Assembly (NCBI RefSeq): GCF_036016195.1
Contig: NZ_JAYWTM010000001.1
Coordinates: 1 to 64,000, forward strand
Origin: Brenneria populi
GTDB taxonomy: Bacteria; Pseudomonadota; Gammaproteobacteria; Enterobacterales; Enterobacteriaceae
DNA: 64,000 nucleotides
Reading direction: 5' to 3'
Shown: piece by piece, positions 1 to 8,601 of the stretch
Position numbering within the stretch: the stretch's first letter is position 1
How the letters are laid out: every line of letters starts with the position of its first letter
The notes under the pieces: generated by a model
Told to the model about the DNA's origin: nothing
Databases searched by the model: none
Seen by the model: only the letters and a program-made list of their open reading frames with translations
Program-made: the position numbers and the translations under genes

Positions 1-110
1 AATCGTGTGAACGGGGCGCATGATATCTGTCGTCCGATGTACTGTCAATGGCAAAATCGGGTGTAATTGTCTGACTGTCTAGGCTGTGTACAGTTCTTTC
101 TTTGCATTGA

Positions 111-908
111 TTAAGACGCCGCGGGCGCGTGATGATCCGTGCTGTTTTGCCACGCTTTTAGCCGGGCCAACGGGTCCTGTCGGTAGAATCCCGTAAAGCA
201 CTGGTACAACTCGGGGAATCGCTCTTGTAATAGTTCCGGGGCGCTAAAGAAATACTCGGAAAGTACAGCGAAGCATTCGACGGGGTCCTGCGCCGCGTAA
301 GGGTCCATACTGGCTGCGTCCTCCCCGACTAAATCGATCTCTTCCTGCAGGGATTCCATGGCGGCGTGTAGCTGCCGCTCCCACGGAGCGACGTCGCGCA
401 GGGCAATCAGCGGAACCCCGGTAGCCATGCCGCCGCCGCGAAGATCCAGCTTATGGGCGACCTCATGGATAACGAGATTAAATCCAGATAGATCGAACGA
501 GTCCTGAATCTCCTGCCAGTTTAATATAATGGGGCCCTGGTCCCAACTTTGTCCGGATTGCACCACTTTACCGGTGTGAACCAGTCCGAACTCGTCCTGC
601 CACTCGTCATCCACGGTGAAAGGCGCGGGATAAATCAGCACTTCGTGAAAACCATCCAGACACCCTATACCCAATTCAAGGATCGGCAAGGCAAACAGCA
701 ACGCTATACGCTGCTGCATTATTTCGGTTAGCGTCAGTCCTTGTAATGGAATAATGCGTTTGAGTTTCAGGAACTGATCGGCGATGCTCGCCAGCCGCGT
801 CCGTTCCTTCTCGCTTAACGGCGCGAGTAGGGGAATTGTCATGGCTGGCTGCCAGCTATCCCGGGCATCAACCCGAAGTTCGTTTGTTTTCCACGGCCAC
901 TTAATCAT
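111..908 (-). CDS. mtfA: MtfA zinc peptidase / Mlc titration factor
   Basis: Cytosolic zinc-dependent peptidase of the MtfA family. In E. coli MtfA binds the glucose repressor Mlc and so influences ptsG expression. The 265-residue product has the family's usual length. It carries HExxH at residues 148-152 (H148, E149, H152), with Tyr204 and Glu211 in a DPYAAQDPVE segment, matching the known zinc-ligand and catalytic layout. It is transcribed away from the neighbouring tRNA-Ser. In E. coli mtfA also lies in a tRNA-rich region (asnT, serU). The identification rests on these motifs and end-to-end resemblance. Confidence 0.93.
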   Translation of the reverse strand: MIKWPWKTNELRVDARDSWQPAMTIPLLAPLSEKERTRLASIADQFLKLKRIIPLQGLTLTEIMQQRIALLFALPILELGIGCLDGFHEVLIYPAPFTVDDEWQDEFGLVHTGKVVQSGQSWDQGPIILNWQEIQDSFDLSGFNLVIHEVAHKLDLRGGGMATGVPLIALRDVAPWERQLHAAMESLQEEIDLVGEDAASMDPYAAQDPVECFAVLSEYFFSAPELLQERFPELYQCFTGFYRQDPLARLKAWQNSTDHHAPAAS

Positions 909-1002
909 CGCTGTTGCTCGCTAAGTCATCAGTTGAACTCAAAGGCGATAGCTAAAGCTGTTAATATGCCTCAAAAAAGGGCATTATAGCACCCGCTTTA
1001 AC

Positions 1003-1092
1003 GGAGAGATGCCGGAGCGGCTGAACGGACCGGTCTCGAAAACCGGAGTGGGGGCAACTCCACCGGGGGTTCAAATCCCCCTCTCTCCGCCA
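1003..1092 (+). tRNA. serU: tRNA-Ser (CGA anticodon)
   Basis: The 90-nt sequence folds as a class II tRNA. The acceptor stem GGAGAGA pairs with TCTCTCC, followed by discriminator G and an encoded CCA at 1090-1092. The anticodon stem CCGGT/ACCGG encloses loop CTCGAAA, giving anticodon CGA, which reads UCG serine codons. The long variable arm (around GTGGGGGCAACTCCAC) and TTCAAAT loop are typical of tRNA-Ser. I see no repeat of the tRNA 3' end downstream that would mark an integrated island. Confidence 0.96.
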
Positions 1093-1469
1093 CTATTCAA
1101 TCAGTTACATGATTTCCTTTCTGTGATATTCCCCGCACTTGATATACCGCTGGCGTATGATTATCAATATTTTACGCCGTTATCCACCTTCAGCGACTAA
1201 CGAAAGATCGGACATTGGGGAACCTGTACCTTTCTATCCTATGTCAAAACCTGGGGCTGGTTTTTATGCTTGCTGAAAAGTCGGTTATTTTTACCGCTTC
1301 CCGCCAAGACCTCTGAACGCGCTTGCCGCGGGTTTCTGCTGCTGTAAAAAAATGAATAGCGGGTGCGGAACAAAATTATCCGATAAGCTAGGTCATACGC
1401 GGATGCCAATGAGACCCCGCGCGTTGCATTATTCAAAACGATAACGTTTTATCCTGTAAAGAAATAAAA
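1093..1469. other. Gene-free stretch downstream of tRNA-Ser
   Basis: About 377 bp between the tRNA and the GNAT gene. Short open frames exist on both strands but none has a convincing ribosome site or recognisable protein. No attachment-site repeat of the tRNA end was seen. Confidence 0.5.
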
Positions 1470-1949
1470 ATGAAAAATACTTTAAAAATCAGAAGATATC
1501 ATTTAGATGATATAGACAGAATAATCAGCGTTTTTATTCGCTCTATCAATAATATAGCGATTAAAGATTATACGTCCAATCAGATCAAGGCCTGGGGGAG
1601 TATTGATAAGGAGGTCTGGATCAATAGGTTAGAAAATTCTCAGGTTTGGGTATCAACCCATAATGACCAGATAATCGGTTTTATCTCTCTTGAAAATTTT
1701 AGTTACATTGATTTGCTTTTCGTTCACCCTGATTACTTAAGATTAGGTGTTGCAACCCGTTTACTTAAAGGTCCGGAGGGGGAAGCCGTTAGAAACGGAG
1801 TCGGCGCGATAACAACTGATGCGAGTATTACCGCCAAGCTATTTTTTGCAAAGCATGGTTTTGCGGTAGTGAGAAAGCAAGAGGTCTCTCTTAGAGGTCA
1901 GTCCTTTATTAATTTCAATATGGAAAAGAAATTGGAATATCATGGTTAA
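1470..1949 (+). CDS. GNAT-family N-acetyltransferase
   Basis: A 159-residue acetyltransferase of the GNAT superfamily, which transfers acetyl from acetyl-CoA to an amine. The central segment FSYIDLLFVHPDYLRLGVA is the beta4-motif A region; RLGVAT stands in for the Q/RxxGxG/A acetyl-CoA loop. The C-terminal AKLFFAKHGFAVV is the typical alpha4/beta6 end. The substrate cannot be predicted. The gene is much richer in A+T and in codons such as AGA and ATA than its neighbours, suggesting acquisition by transfer. It begins at ATG 1470 after an A-rich stretch with AAAGAAAT rather than a strong ribosome site. Confidence 0.8.
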   Translation: MKNTLKIRRYHLDDIDRIISVFIRSINNIAIKDYTSNQIKAWGSIDKEVWINRLENSQVWVSTHNDQIIGFISLENFSYIDLLFVHPDYLRLGVATRLLKGPEGEAVRNGVGAITTDASITAKLFFAKHGFAVVRKQEVSLRGQSFINFNMEKKLEYHG

Positions 1950-1953
1950 AACC

Positions 1954-2037
1954 ATGTCTGAACGGCGAATCGATCTGGAGCCGCGTTTAAGCCGGCTAGT
2001 CATTGAGCGGCAATACGCCGTTGGCTGGGAAGATTAA
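1954..2037 (+). other. Possible 27-codon remnant or micro-ORF
   Basis: An ATG-initiated frame of 27 residues (begins MSERRIDLEP, ends AVGWED) immediately after the GNAT gene, in GC-richer sequence than that gene. It has no clear ribosome site of its own and could be the tail of a decayed gene. Not recognised; low confidence that it is expressed. Confidence 0.25.
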
Positions 2038-2099
2038 AATCAAGGCTGGCGTGCTGGTATTAACGATAGAGGATTTTATTTCCTGATAATAACTTAAGC

Positions 2100-2131
2100 T
2101 TAAGGGCCTATTATCGACCCTTAATCTTTTA
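2100..2131 (+). terminator. Terminator-like hairpin between convergent genes
   Basis: Inverted repeat TTAAGGG (2100-2106) / CCCTTAA (2118-2124) followed by a T-rich stretch. It lies between the GNAT gene and the convergent H-NS-type gene and could serve both. Confidence 0.5.
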
Positions 2132-2139
2132 CGCGAGGA

Positions 2140-2541
2140 TTAGATCTCGAAATCTTCCAGCGTCTTACCGTTTTCAAGCGCTTCTTTGATGGTCTTAGGG
2201 GTACGGCCTTGACCTGTCCACGTTTTTTCATCGCCATTCTCATCGATATATTTATATTTGGCGGGACGAGGTTCACGCTTGGTTTTGGCTGATTTGCCGG
2301 CGGATACGGCACCCAGGAGTTCAGCCGGATCGATGCCGTCTTCCAGTAGTTTGGCGCGTAATGCTTCAATTTTGGCCTGACGTTCAGCCTGCTCTTTCTG
2401 GATAGTGGCTTCTTCTTCACGACGATCTTCAACAATAGCGGTCAGCTTTTCCAGCATCTCTTCCAGCGTTTCCAGATCGATTTCACGCGCTTGAGCACGC
2501 AGTGTACGAATATTGTTTAATACTTTGAGAGCTTCACTCAT
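2140..2541 (-). CDS. H-NS/StpA-family nucleoid protein
   Basis: DNA-binding nucleoid protein that silences AT-rich DNA. Residues 1-65 form the charged helical oligomerisation region, opening with MSEALKVLNNIRTLRAQARE, almost as in H-NS. A linker follows, then the C-terminal DNA-binding domain with TWTGQGRTPK, whose Gln111-Gly112-Arg113 is the AT-hook-like minor-groove motif. At 133 residues it has the family length. The middle (ERQAKIEALRAKLLEDGIDPAELL) and the ending EDFEI look closer to StpA or a secondary paralogue than to canonical H-NS, so I leave out a symbol. Its upstream region is AT-rich, as expected for an autoregulated H-NS-type gene. Confidence 0.92.
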   Translation of the reverse strand: MSEALKVLNNIRTLRAQAREIDLETLEEMLEKLTAIVEDRREEEATIQKEQAERQAKIEALRAKLLEDGIDPAELLGAVSAGKSAKTKREPRPAKYKYIDENGDEKTWTGQGRTPKTIKEALENGKTLEDFEI

Positions 2542-3028
2542 TGGTTTCCATCCTGATGGTTAAGAAGACGCGGATAGCATACAAGATATTTTATAGTAAA
2601 ACGAGATAGTGATATTACTATATACATAAAATTTTGTGATAACGGGTTAAATATTATCGTATCAGAAAGTTATTTTCAAATACCCACGGATATATTTACG
2701 AGTATGGTGAAAATTTTAGTTTATTAAATCTCCTTAAACGGCAGAATCACCGCTCTTGGCTTTTTCATCTGTAGCGTACGTTAAGCGTTCAGCGGCCAAA
2801 AAATCTAAATAATTATACTGCTCGAGCCGGGAGATTATTTCCTCTGACGAGGTCTTGGCGCTTCCGCTTGGACAAGATTTTCCCTCCGCATCAGTATGAT
2901 TCCCACGGTCGAGCTTTCCTTCTATACGAACGTGAATATAGCGCCCGCACAGGGGCGTGGTCATCGGCCGGTCTGCGTTTCGCATGTTTGACATATAGCA
3001 AAAATGTGATTTTCTCGACAGAATCGCA
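2542..3028. other. AT-rich intergenic region, H-NS gene / heat-shock gene
   Basis: This divergent intergenic stretch holds the AT-rich promoter side of the H-NS-type gene. Overlapping short open frames at 2734-3101 lie on opposite strands, lack ribosome sites and resemble nothing I know. I treat them as chance frames. Confidence 0.5.
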
Positions 3029-3056
3029 CTTGAATTTTTCGCTAATGCCGCCATCT
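3029..3056 (+). promoter_or_regulatory. Sigma-32 (heat-shock) promoter of the Hsp20 gene
   Basis: CTTGAAT at 3029-3035 is followed after 13 bp by CGCCATCT at 3049-3056. This matches the RpoH consensus CTTGAAA-N(11-16)-CCCCATNT at 6 of 7 positions and at 6 of the 7 defined positions of the second element. It lies about 75 bp upstream of the small heat-shock gene. Confidence 0.75.
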
Positions 3057-3129
3057 TACTTAACGGACAAGCGATGCTTGCCTCATATGTTGAACTTTTG
3101 AATGTAGCTAAATATTCAGGAGGTTAATC

Positions 3130-3597
3130 ATGGCGCTGAGAACCTTGTCATTATTCCCCGATATTTCCGGAACGCTCTTTTCCGATCGCTTTAACCGCAT
3201 TGACCGATTATTTAGCCAACTAACCGGCGACACGCCGCTGTCGGCGACGCCGTCGTACGATATTCGCCTGCTGGGGGATAATCGCTATGGAATAACGCTG
3301 AGCGTGCCCGGTTGGAAAGAGGATGAGTTGGAAATAAAAACGTCCGGCGGTCGGCTAACCATAACCGGTAAACGGGAAGAGCAAAGTAAGTCTGAGGACG
3401 AAGGCTGGCTCCATCAGGGTATTAGCCAGGCTGACTTTACTATCAGCTATGTGTTGCCCGAGCATGTGAAAGTTCAGGGGGCCGCGCTGGAAAATGGGCT
3501 ATTGACTATTGAGCTGTATCAGGAAATTCCTGAAAGTGAAAAACCGCAAAAGATAGCGATAGAGCGTCGCGCTAAGGCCATAGAGCATCAGGCCTAA
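3130..3597 (+). CDS. Small heat-shock protein, Hsp20/alpha-crystallin family
   Basis: ATP-independent holdase chaperone related to IbpA/IbpB that binds unfolding proteins in heat stress. The 155-residue protein has an N-terminal segment opening MALRTLSLFP with DRFNRIDRLFSQLTGD. The alpha-crystallin domain (about residues 40-135) includes YGITLSVPGWKEDELEIKTSGGRLTITGKREE and a late hydrophobic GLLTIEL strand. The family's C-terminal I-x-I/V anchor appears as IAIE. A strong ribosome site, AGGAGG at 3117-3122, precedes ATG 3130. The heat-shock promoter just upstream and a terminator just downstream make it a single-gene unit. Confidence 0.92.
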   Translation: MALRTLSLFPDISGTLFSDRFNRIDRLFSQLTGDTPLSATPSYDIRLLGDNRYGITLSVPGWKEDELEIKTSGGRLTITGKREEQSKSEDEGWLHQGISQADFTISYVLPEHVKVQGAALENGLLTIELYQEIPESEKPQKIAIERRAKAIEHQA

Positions 3598-3673
3598 TTA
3601 TGGGTCGGCGACGGTTATGCCGTCGTTGCCAATAAACAATAATATGGCGTGTTGAATAGAAATTGTAGAACGA

Positions 3674-3707
3674 ATGCCGGCCGGCGGTGCTGACCGGCAT
3701 TTTTTTG
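3674..3707 (+). terminator. Rho-independent terminator of the Hsp20 gene
   Basis: ATGCCGG (3674-3680) pairs with CCGGCAT (3694-3700), followed by seven T residues at 3701-3707. Confidence 0.85.
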
Positions 3708-3892
3708 TCAGCCCTAATCCGCCTCCTCGGGAGGTGGCGGTGGTTTATGGACGGCCTCTCTCAGAACCGTCGCCGGCGCGTTACCGGCATGGTGAGATGG
3801 CTTGATATCATGCGATACGGCGGCAGATAAATTTGTCGTATTGCCAGAAGTGTACTAATTTCATAGTTAATCATTACGTTACGGAGATGAAT

Positions 3893-4060
3893 ATGGGATT
3901 TTGGCGCATCGTTTTTACGATTATTCTCCCCCCGCTGGGCGTACTGCTTGGGAAAGGGATCGGCTGGGCATTTATCCTGAATATTATTCTGACCTTACTG
4001 GGATATTTCCCGGGACTGATTCACGCCTTCTGGGTACAGACGAAAAACGACGGTATCTGA
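3893..4060 (+). CDS. yqaE: YqaE/Pmp3-family small membrane protein
   Basis: A 55-residue proteolipid of the YqaE/Pmp3 (UPF0057) family with two membrane helices. Homologues are stress-induced and affect membrane potential. The sequence MGFWRIVFTIILPPLGVLLGKGIGWAF then LLGYFPGLIHAFWVQTK is nearly that of E. coli YqaE. I place the start at ATG 3893, which gives GGAG (3883-3886) a normal spacing and matches the family N terminus. The ATG at 3887 is too close to the ribosome site. Confidence 0.93.
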   Translation: MGFWRIVFTIILPPLGVLLGKGIGWAFILNIILTLLGYFPGLIHAFWVQTKNDGI

Positions 4061-4437
4061 GGCGGGCGGGTTCGACGCCGTCTCTATTAAGGCGATGTCA
4101 CGCTTTGTTGTTCTCTCATCCAAACGGGTCATGCGTCGGCGTGGCCCGTTTCGTCCCTTTATTTTTCTGTCAGATATAACGCCTTGGAGACTGTTCAGTC
4201 TGCAAGCAAAAATGCTATCCTGATCACAGGTTCTAGCCGTCTATCCATGTTGTAAAACGCCGTAAAACTGCCTGTCGCACCATCAATTTTTATCTTTCGC
4301 GTTGCTGGTGGCCAGCGTTTGCTCTTTTATACATTAAACACTATAACCACATAATTTGTATGGTCATTTCCGCTTTGCCGTTTCGTGTGTTTCGCGTACG
4401 GATGCGGCGGAAATTTTTGTTGTATCGGGGAATTAAG
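4061..4437. other. Intergenic region with weak hairpin
   Basis: 377 bp without a convincing gene. An AAACGGG/CCCGTTT inverted repeat at 4122-4151 could end yqaE transcription, although the T tract after it is interrupted. The remainder is presumably the leader of the downstream transporter. Confidence 0.45.
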
Positions 4438-5349
4438 ATGCTTGATGTGCTTATCAAGGCCTTCTCGTTTGTTTTTGTCATCATTATCGGATATCTGCTG
4501 AAACAGCATGGCGTATTGCAACGATCGGACAGTCTGGCGCTGTCGAAGATCATGATGAATATTACCCTGCCAGCGGCGGTTATCACCGGATTCGCCAGTT
4601 TCAAGGTCGATCACTCGCTGTTGATTCTGGTGGCGCTGGGGCTGGGGTGCAATCTTGTACTGATGGGCGCGGGGTATGCGATCGCCAGAAAAGGCCCTGA
4701 TGGAATGAAAGCCTTTTATATGATCAACTCGCCAGGCTATAACATCGGCTGTTTTACCTTGCCTTATGTGCAAAGTTTTCTTGGACCGGCCGGTATCGTC
4801 GCAACCTGTCTGTTTGATGCCGGGAACTCCATTATCTGTACCGGCGGCAGCTATGTCGCCGCATCACATGCCACCGGCCGCAGCGCGGGACTGAAAAGCA
4901 CGGTCCAGAGGCTGTTTTCCTCCGTTCCGTTTGATGTTTACATGCTGCTGCTGATTGCGGCGCTGTTCGGCCTGCACTTCCCCAGCCAGGTAACCCTGAT
5001 TACGTCGACCATCGGCAATGCCAACCCGTTTCTTGCCATGATGATTATCGGCATGATGCTGGAAATCAATATTAATCGGGCGGCGTTGGCGAATGTGCTT
5101 AAAGTGCTGGCGCTTCGCTATAGCGTGGCCTCCGCGTTCGCCGTTTTGTTTTATTATTATACGCCGTTGCCGCTGGAGATCCGTCAGGTACTGGCCGTGG
5201 TGGTCTTTTCGCCGGTATCGTCGCTGGCCCCTTTGTTCACCTCAAGGTTCAGCGGGATGTTCGCGTCCGTATCCAGTTTCACCAACTCATTATCGGTGAT
5301 CATCAGTATTACTATCATTACCACGCTGTTAACGCTGATGCAGCCGTAA
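4438..5349 (+). CDS. AEC-family (auxin efflux carrier-like) transporter
   Basis: Inner-membrane secondary transporter of the Auxin Efflux Carrier family, whose bacterial members move small organic acids such as malate or malonate, often with proton exchange. The 303-residue protein is almost wholly hydrophobic, consistent with about ten helices. It has the repeated family signature FVIIIGYLLKQHGVL near the N terminus and LPAAVITGFASF at the end of helix 2. ATG 4438 follows a CGGGGA ribosome site; the longer upstream frame has none. The substrate is unknown. It stands alone, with no regulator or enzyme gene in the same unit. Confidence 0.82.
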   Translation: MLDVLIKAFSFVFVIIIGYLLKQHGVLQRSDSLALSKIMMNITLPAAVITGFASFKVDHSLLILVALGLGCNLVLMGAGYAIARKGPDGMKAFYMINSPGYNIGCFTLPYVQSFLGPAGIVATCLFDAGNSIICTGGSYVAASHATGRSAGLKSTVQRLFSSVPFDVYMLLLIAALFGLHFPSQVTLITSTIGNANPFLAMMIIGMMLEININRAALANVLKVLALRYSVASAFAVLFYYYTPLPLEIRQVLAVVVFSPVSSLAPLFTSRFSGMFASVSSFTNSLSVIISITIITTLLTLMQP

Positions 5350-5412
5350 AAACCGGTCATATGTTCGCGTTATATACATGGTGCGGGTAATAATATTTTT
5401 ATGGAGGTGTGA

Positions 5413-5751
5413 ATGCGCGAGCCCGATTTTGCCCAACTGCCCGAGCCGCCATATTTTGCCGTGATTTTTTCATCGCAGCGTACCGAAGGGGACTGCGGAT
5501 ATAACGAGATGTCATCCAGGATGGCCGAGTTGGCCAAGACGCAACCCGGATACCTTGGCGCGGAAAGCGCGCGCGATCGTCAGGGGTTCGGAATAACCGT
5601 GTCCTACTGGGATTCTCTTGAAGCGATCGCGCGGTGGAAACGTCACTCGGAGCATCGTATCGCACAGGAGTTCGGCATTGCCGAGTGGTATCAGCATTAT
5701 GAGTTGCGTATTGCGGAAGTCAAATACGCCTATGGAAAAAGAAGCGGCTGA
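5413..5751 (+). CDS. Antibiotic biosynthesis monooxygenase (ABM)-domain protein
   Basis: A 112-residue dimeric alpha/beta-barrel protein of the ABM/YgiN-like family. Features are YFAVIFSSQRTEGD (first strand), MAELAKTQPGYLGAESARDRQGFGITVSYWDSLEAIARWKRHSEHR and a final HYELRIAEVKYAYG. The pattern PGYLG...W..L.A...W..H..H is typical of the stress-associated branch. Members act as quinone or heme-related oxygenases or have no known activity, so a reaction cannot be assigned. A good GGAGG ribosome site at 5402 precedes the start. Confidence 0.83.
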   Translation: MREPDFAQLPEPPYFAVIFSSQRTEGDCGYNEMSSRMAELAKTQPGYLGAESARDRQGFGITVSYWDSLEAIARWKRHSEHRIAQEFGIAEWYQHYELRIAEVKYAYGKRSG

Positions 5752-5809
5752 TACGATCCGGCGGCGCATCGACCGCCGCAATAATAGCCTACAGGGATAG
5801 TCTCTAAGA

Positions 5810-7285
5810 CTATTTTTCCGATTTGATCACCCGGTTGCGTCCCTGCTGCTTGGCTTGGTACAGCGCAATATCCGCCCGGTTGATCAGTGTATCCAGCGTT
5901 TCCTTGTCCCGATATTCCGCCACTCCGCAGCTGATGGTGACCTGAAGCGTTTCCTCCCGGAACGGAACGATCATCGCTTCCACATCCTGACGCAGCGCTT
6001 CGGCCCGCTGTAGCGCATTTTCCATATCGCAGTCATCCAGCATGACCACAAACTCTTCGCCCCCCCAGCGGCAAACCCGATCGCTATTGCGTATGGACTG
6101 TTGCAATATTTTCGCTATCCGCTGCAGCACGATATCGCCCACTCCGTGTCCGTAACGGTCATTAACCGTTTTAAAATGGTCGATATCAAGCAGCAGGATG
6201 GAGAGGGGACGGCGCTGGGCGAACCTTTTAGCGCTCAGACGCCTGAAGGCATAATCGAAAGCCTGGCGATTCATAATGCCCGTCAGCTTGTCGGTTGTCG
6301 CCATTTGTTCCAGACGGCGCTGATAGCCGCCGATGGTCAGCCATAGCAGCAGCAAAAACAGCGAGCTGACGGTGATGCTTACCCCCGTGTTCCTCACCAG
6401 CGTTTCCAGCAGGCGGCGTTCGCTTGGGTGATTACTCTGTTCGACCATTAAATACCAGCCGAATTCAGGGATTAGCCGGGTATTGAGAAATATGGGATCG
6501 TTTTGCGAGCGGTATTCATAGGCGCCGCCGGGCACCGTCAGAATCGCGGTGGCGATGGGGGCCAGCCCTGGCTGCTGCTGAATCGTCATTGCGCGGTCAT
6601 AGTTTTTGCCGTGCAGCATGACGTTGCCGGTTTTATCGATGAAGTATATCGTGCGGTTGTAGCGCTGCTCATACTTCTCAATCAGAAGAGCGACCCGTTC
6701 GATGGGAATGCCGATGCCGGTGACGCCGATGAAGTTGCCCTCATAATCCATTACCTTATGGTTAATCAAGATATCCAAATGGGTGTGATTTTCGGGTTCG
6801 AAATTGATATCAATGGCGTAAGGCGTGGAGTACGGCAGCGTTTTTGCCCGAAAAACCCATTGGTTTTCAGCGGAATCCGGCGGAATGACGTGCTGAACGC
6901 CTTCGGAGTCGTAAAAGCGTTTTGTTTTGTCCGAGGCGAAATAGGAAAAGCGGGTATCGAAGCGGCGGTCAATCTCTTTTAAATAGCGAATCATGGCCTG
7001 CGCATCGTTTTCGTTATGCAGCACCCAGTCGCGGACAAAGGTGTCGTGCGCCATCAGCGATGAGATGAAAATGGGTTTTAGCAGATCTTGCTGAATTTCG
7101 GAGTAGACATTGTCGCTGGTCAGCGGGAGCGTGTTTTCCTTTATTTCTTCCTCCAACGATTTTCTGGCCACTTCATAGCTGCTCCAGCTAATAATCAGGA
7201 ATGCGGCAAGCAGCATAATGGTAAATAGCACAACCGCGCGTGTTTTATTCAACCAGAGTGAGTTTGTTATTAATCCTATCTGCAA
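5810..7285 (-). CDS. Membrane diguanylate cyclase with Cache sensor (GGDEF)
   Basis: Makes cyclic di-GMP from two GTP. The 491-residue protein has a first membrane helix at about 15-36 and a large periplasmic Cache-type sensor at about 40-290, with FDTRFSYFASDKTKRFYDSEG and GNFIGVTGIGIPIERV. A second helix lies at about 302-318, then a GGDEF domain at about 330-490. The active-site loop is GGEEF at 408-412, and the allosteric inhibitory site RxxD is present as RNSD at 399-402, five residues upstream. Both imply an active, product-inhibited cyclase. No EAL domain is present. It is a single-gene unit with an unknown ligand. Confidence 0.93.
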   Translation of the reverse strand: MQIGLITNSLWLNKTRAVVLFTIMLLAAFLIISWSSYEVARKSLEEEIKENTLPLTSDNVYSEIQQDLLKPIFISSLMAHDTFVRDWVLHNENDAQAMIRYLKEIDRRFDTRFSYFASDKTKRFYDSEGVQHVIPPDSAENQWVFRAKTLPYSTPYAIDINFEPENHTHLDILINHKVMDYEGNFIGVTGIGIPIERVALLIEKYEQRYNRTIYFIDKTGNVMLHGKNYDRAMTIQQQPGLAPIATAILTVPGGAYEYRSQNDPIFLNTRLIPEFGWYLMVEQSNHPSERRLLETLVRNTGVSITVSSLFLLLLWLTIGGYQRRLEQMATTDKLTGIMNRQAFDYAFRRLSAKRFAQRRPLSILLLDIDHFKTVNDRYGHGVGDIVLQRIAKILQQSIRNSDRVCRWGGEEFVVMLDDCDMENALQRAEALRQDVEAMIVPFREETLQVTISCGVAEYRDKETLDTLINRADIALYQAKQQGRNRVIKSEK

Positions 7286-7670
7286 AGCAGTGCTCCTGGT
7301 GCAATCAACTCATGATTGACGGCCAGAAATCATCGCTGAACGTCATGACCGTCGGTAAACGCTCTCAGTGAAGTTAAGCAGGCATAACGGGAAACATCAA
7401 TAAAAAGCCTGCGCGGACGCAATCGATTCGGCGCGGCGCTCACGAAGTAAACGAGAGGAATATCCGGGAGAAAAAGAAGCCTTTGCGCGGGGCGGATTAT
7501 TCTCCGCTCGAAAAATATGCGCTAGAGAATTAGAGTTAATTAGGCGCCGTATCGCCGGGAATAATGTAATGATTTGTATTTTATTGTGGTCTTAATTAAG
7601 GTAACTTGTGAAATCCGATGAAGCGATGGTATCAATTAGCGTTGGTTGCGGTAATTAACCCGGGGTGACA
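7286..7670. other. Divergent promoter region, cyclase / lipid kinase
   Basis: About 385 bp between two divergent genes, becoming AT-rich near 7520-7610. I see no defined operator and no gene. Confidence 0.5.
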
Positions 7671-8582
7671 ATGACAGAGGAACGAGAGCAAAAAATAGAG
7701 GGTCGCCCGACTGCGCTTTTATTTATTAATCAAAACGCGCGCAGCGGCGACGCATCAAAGGCGTACGTGGCGCAATTGTTGCAATCGCATAATATTGCGA
7801 TTATCGAGCCTGACGAACAGGGGGAGTGCGGCGATATTATTCGCGCCTACGCCCACAATGTGGATTTTGTTATTATCGGCGGCGGCGACGGCACGTTAAA
7901 TTCGGCGGCTCGGGCGCTGGTCGATACCGGGTTGCCGCTGGGAGTGCTGCCGCTGGGCACGGCAAACGATTTTGCCCGTACGCTGGGGATCCCGAAAGAT
8001 TTGAAACTGGCGGTGCAAATTATCGCGGCCGGGAATTTAAGAACCATCGATCTGGGGGAAGTGAACGGCCACCCGTTCTTTAATGTCTCCAGCATCGGGT
8101 TTTCGGCGGCGTTGGCGCGCGGGCTATCGGCAAAGTCTAAAAAGCGTTGGGGAACGCTGGGGTACGCGTTGGCCGCGTTTAAGTTGCTGAAGCAGAGCCG
8201 CCCTTTCCGGGTTGAAATTGAGCATGACGGCATCAGGGAAAGGGTCCGAACCGTGCAGGTATCCGTAGGCAATGGACGTTTTTACGGCGGCGGAATGACG
8301 GTGGCGCAGACGGCGGCACCGGACGACGGCCGGCTTGACGTCTATAGCCTGGAGATCTCACACTGGTGGGAAATGCTGGCGCTTATCCCGTTCCTGCGGC
8401 GGGGAACGCACGGGCGCTGGCGTAAGGTGCGCGCCTTTTCCGCGACCCGCTTAACCTTGCATACGTCAAAACCGCATGATATCAATGCCGATGGCGAACT
8501 GATTGGAAAAACGCCCGCGACCTTTATCCTAAAAGAAAAAGCCATTCGCGTATTTTCTCCCCGCGCCGGGGCATCCAATTAA
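7671..8582 (+). CDS. YegS-type lipid kinase (diacylglycerol-kinase catalytic domain)
   Basis: ATP-dependent lipid kinase of the YegS/DgkB family acting on membrane glycerolipids. The nucleotide-binding loop GGGDGTLNSAA is at residues 70-80 and the following PLGTANDFARTLGIP is also diagnostic. A C-terminal beta-sandwich ends with the DGELIGKTPATF signature. Length is 303 residues from ATG 7671, which has CGGGG five bases upstream; a GTG at 7665 is possible but badly placed. E. coli YegS is about 299 residues. I avoid the symbol because enterobacteria can carry several paralogues. Confidence 0.88.
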   Translation: MTEEREQKIEGRPTALLFINQNARSGDASKAYVAQLLQSHNIAIIEPDEQGECGDIIRAYAHNVDFVIIGGGDGTLNSAARALVDTGLPLGVLPLGTANDFARTLGIPKDLKLAVQIIAAGNLRTIDLGEVNGHPFFNVSSIGFSAALARGLSAKSKKRWGTLGYALAAFKLLKQSRPFRVEIEHDGIRERVRTVQVSVGNGRFYGGGMTVAQTAAPDDGRLDVYSLEISHWWEMLALIPFLRRGTHGRWRKVRAFSATRLTLHTSKPHDINADGELIGKTPATFILKEKAIRVFSPRAGASN

Positions 8583-8601
8583 ACTTATATAAGTGGGGAC
8601 T

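Noticed and set aside
1009..1200. 63-codon frame overlapping the tRNA-Ser gene
   Set aside because: It runs through the tRNA itself and has no ribosome site; the tRNA structure explains the sequence.
1003..2541. tRNA-borne genomic island
   Set aside because: No copy of the tRNA 3' end, no integrase gene and only one atypical gene were found.
2734..3101. Two overlapping frames of 77 and 106 codons between the H-NS-type and Hsp20 genes
   Set aside because: They overlap each other on opposite strands and contain the heat-shock promoter, with no recognisable protein or ribosome site.
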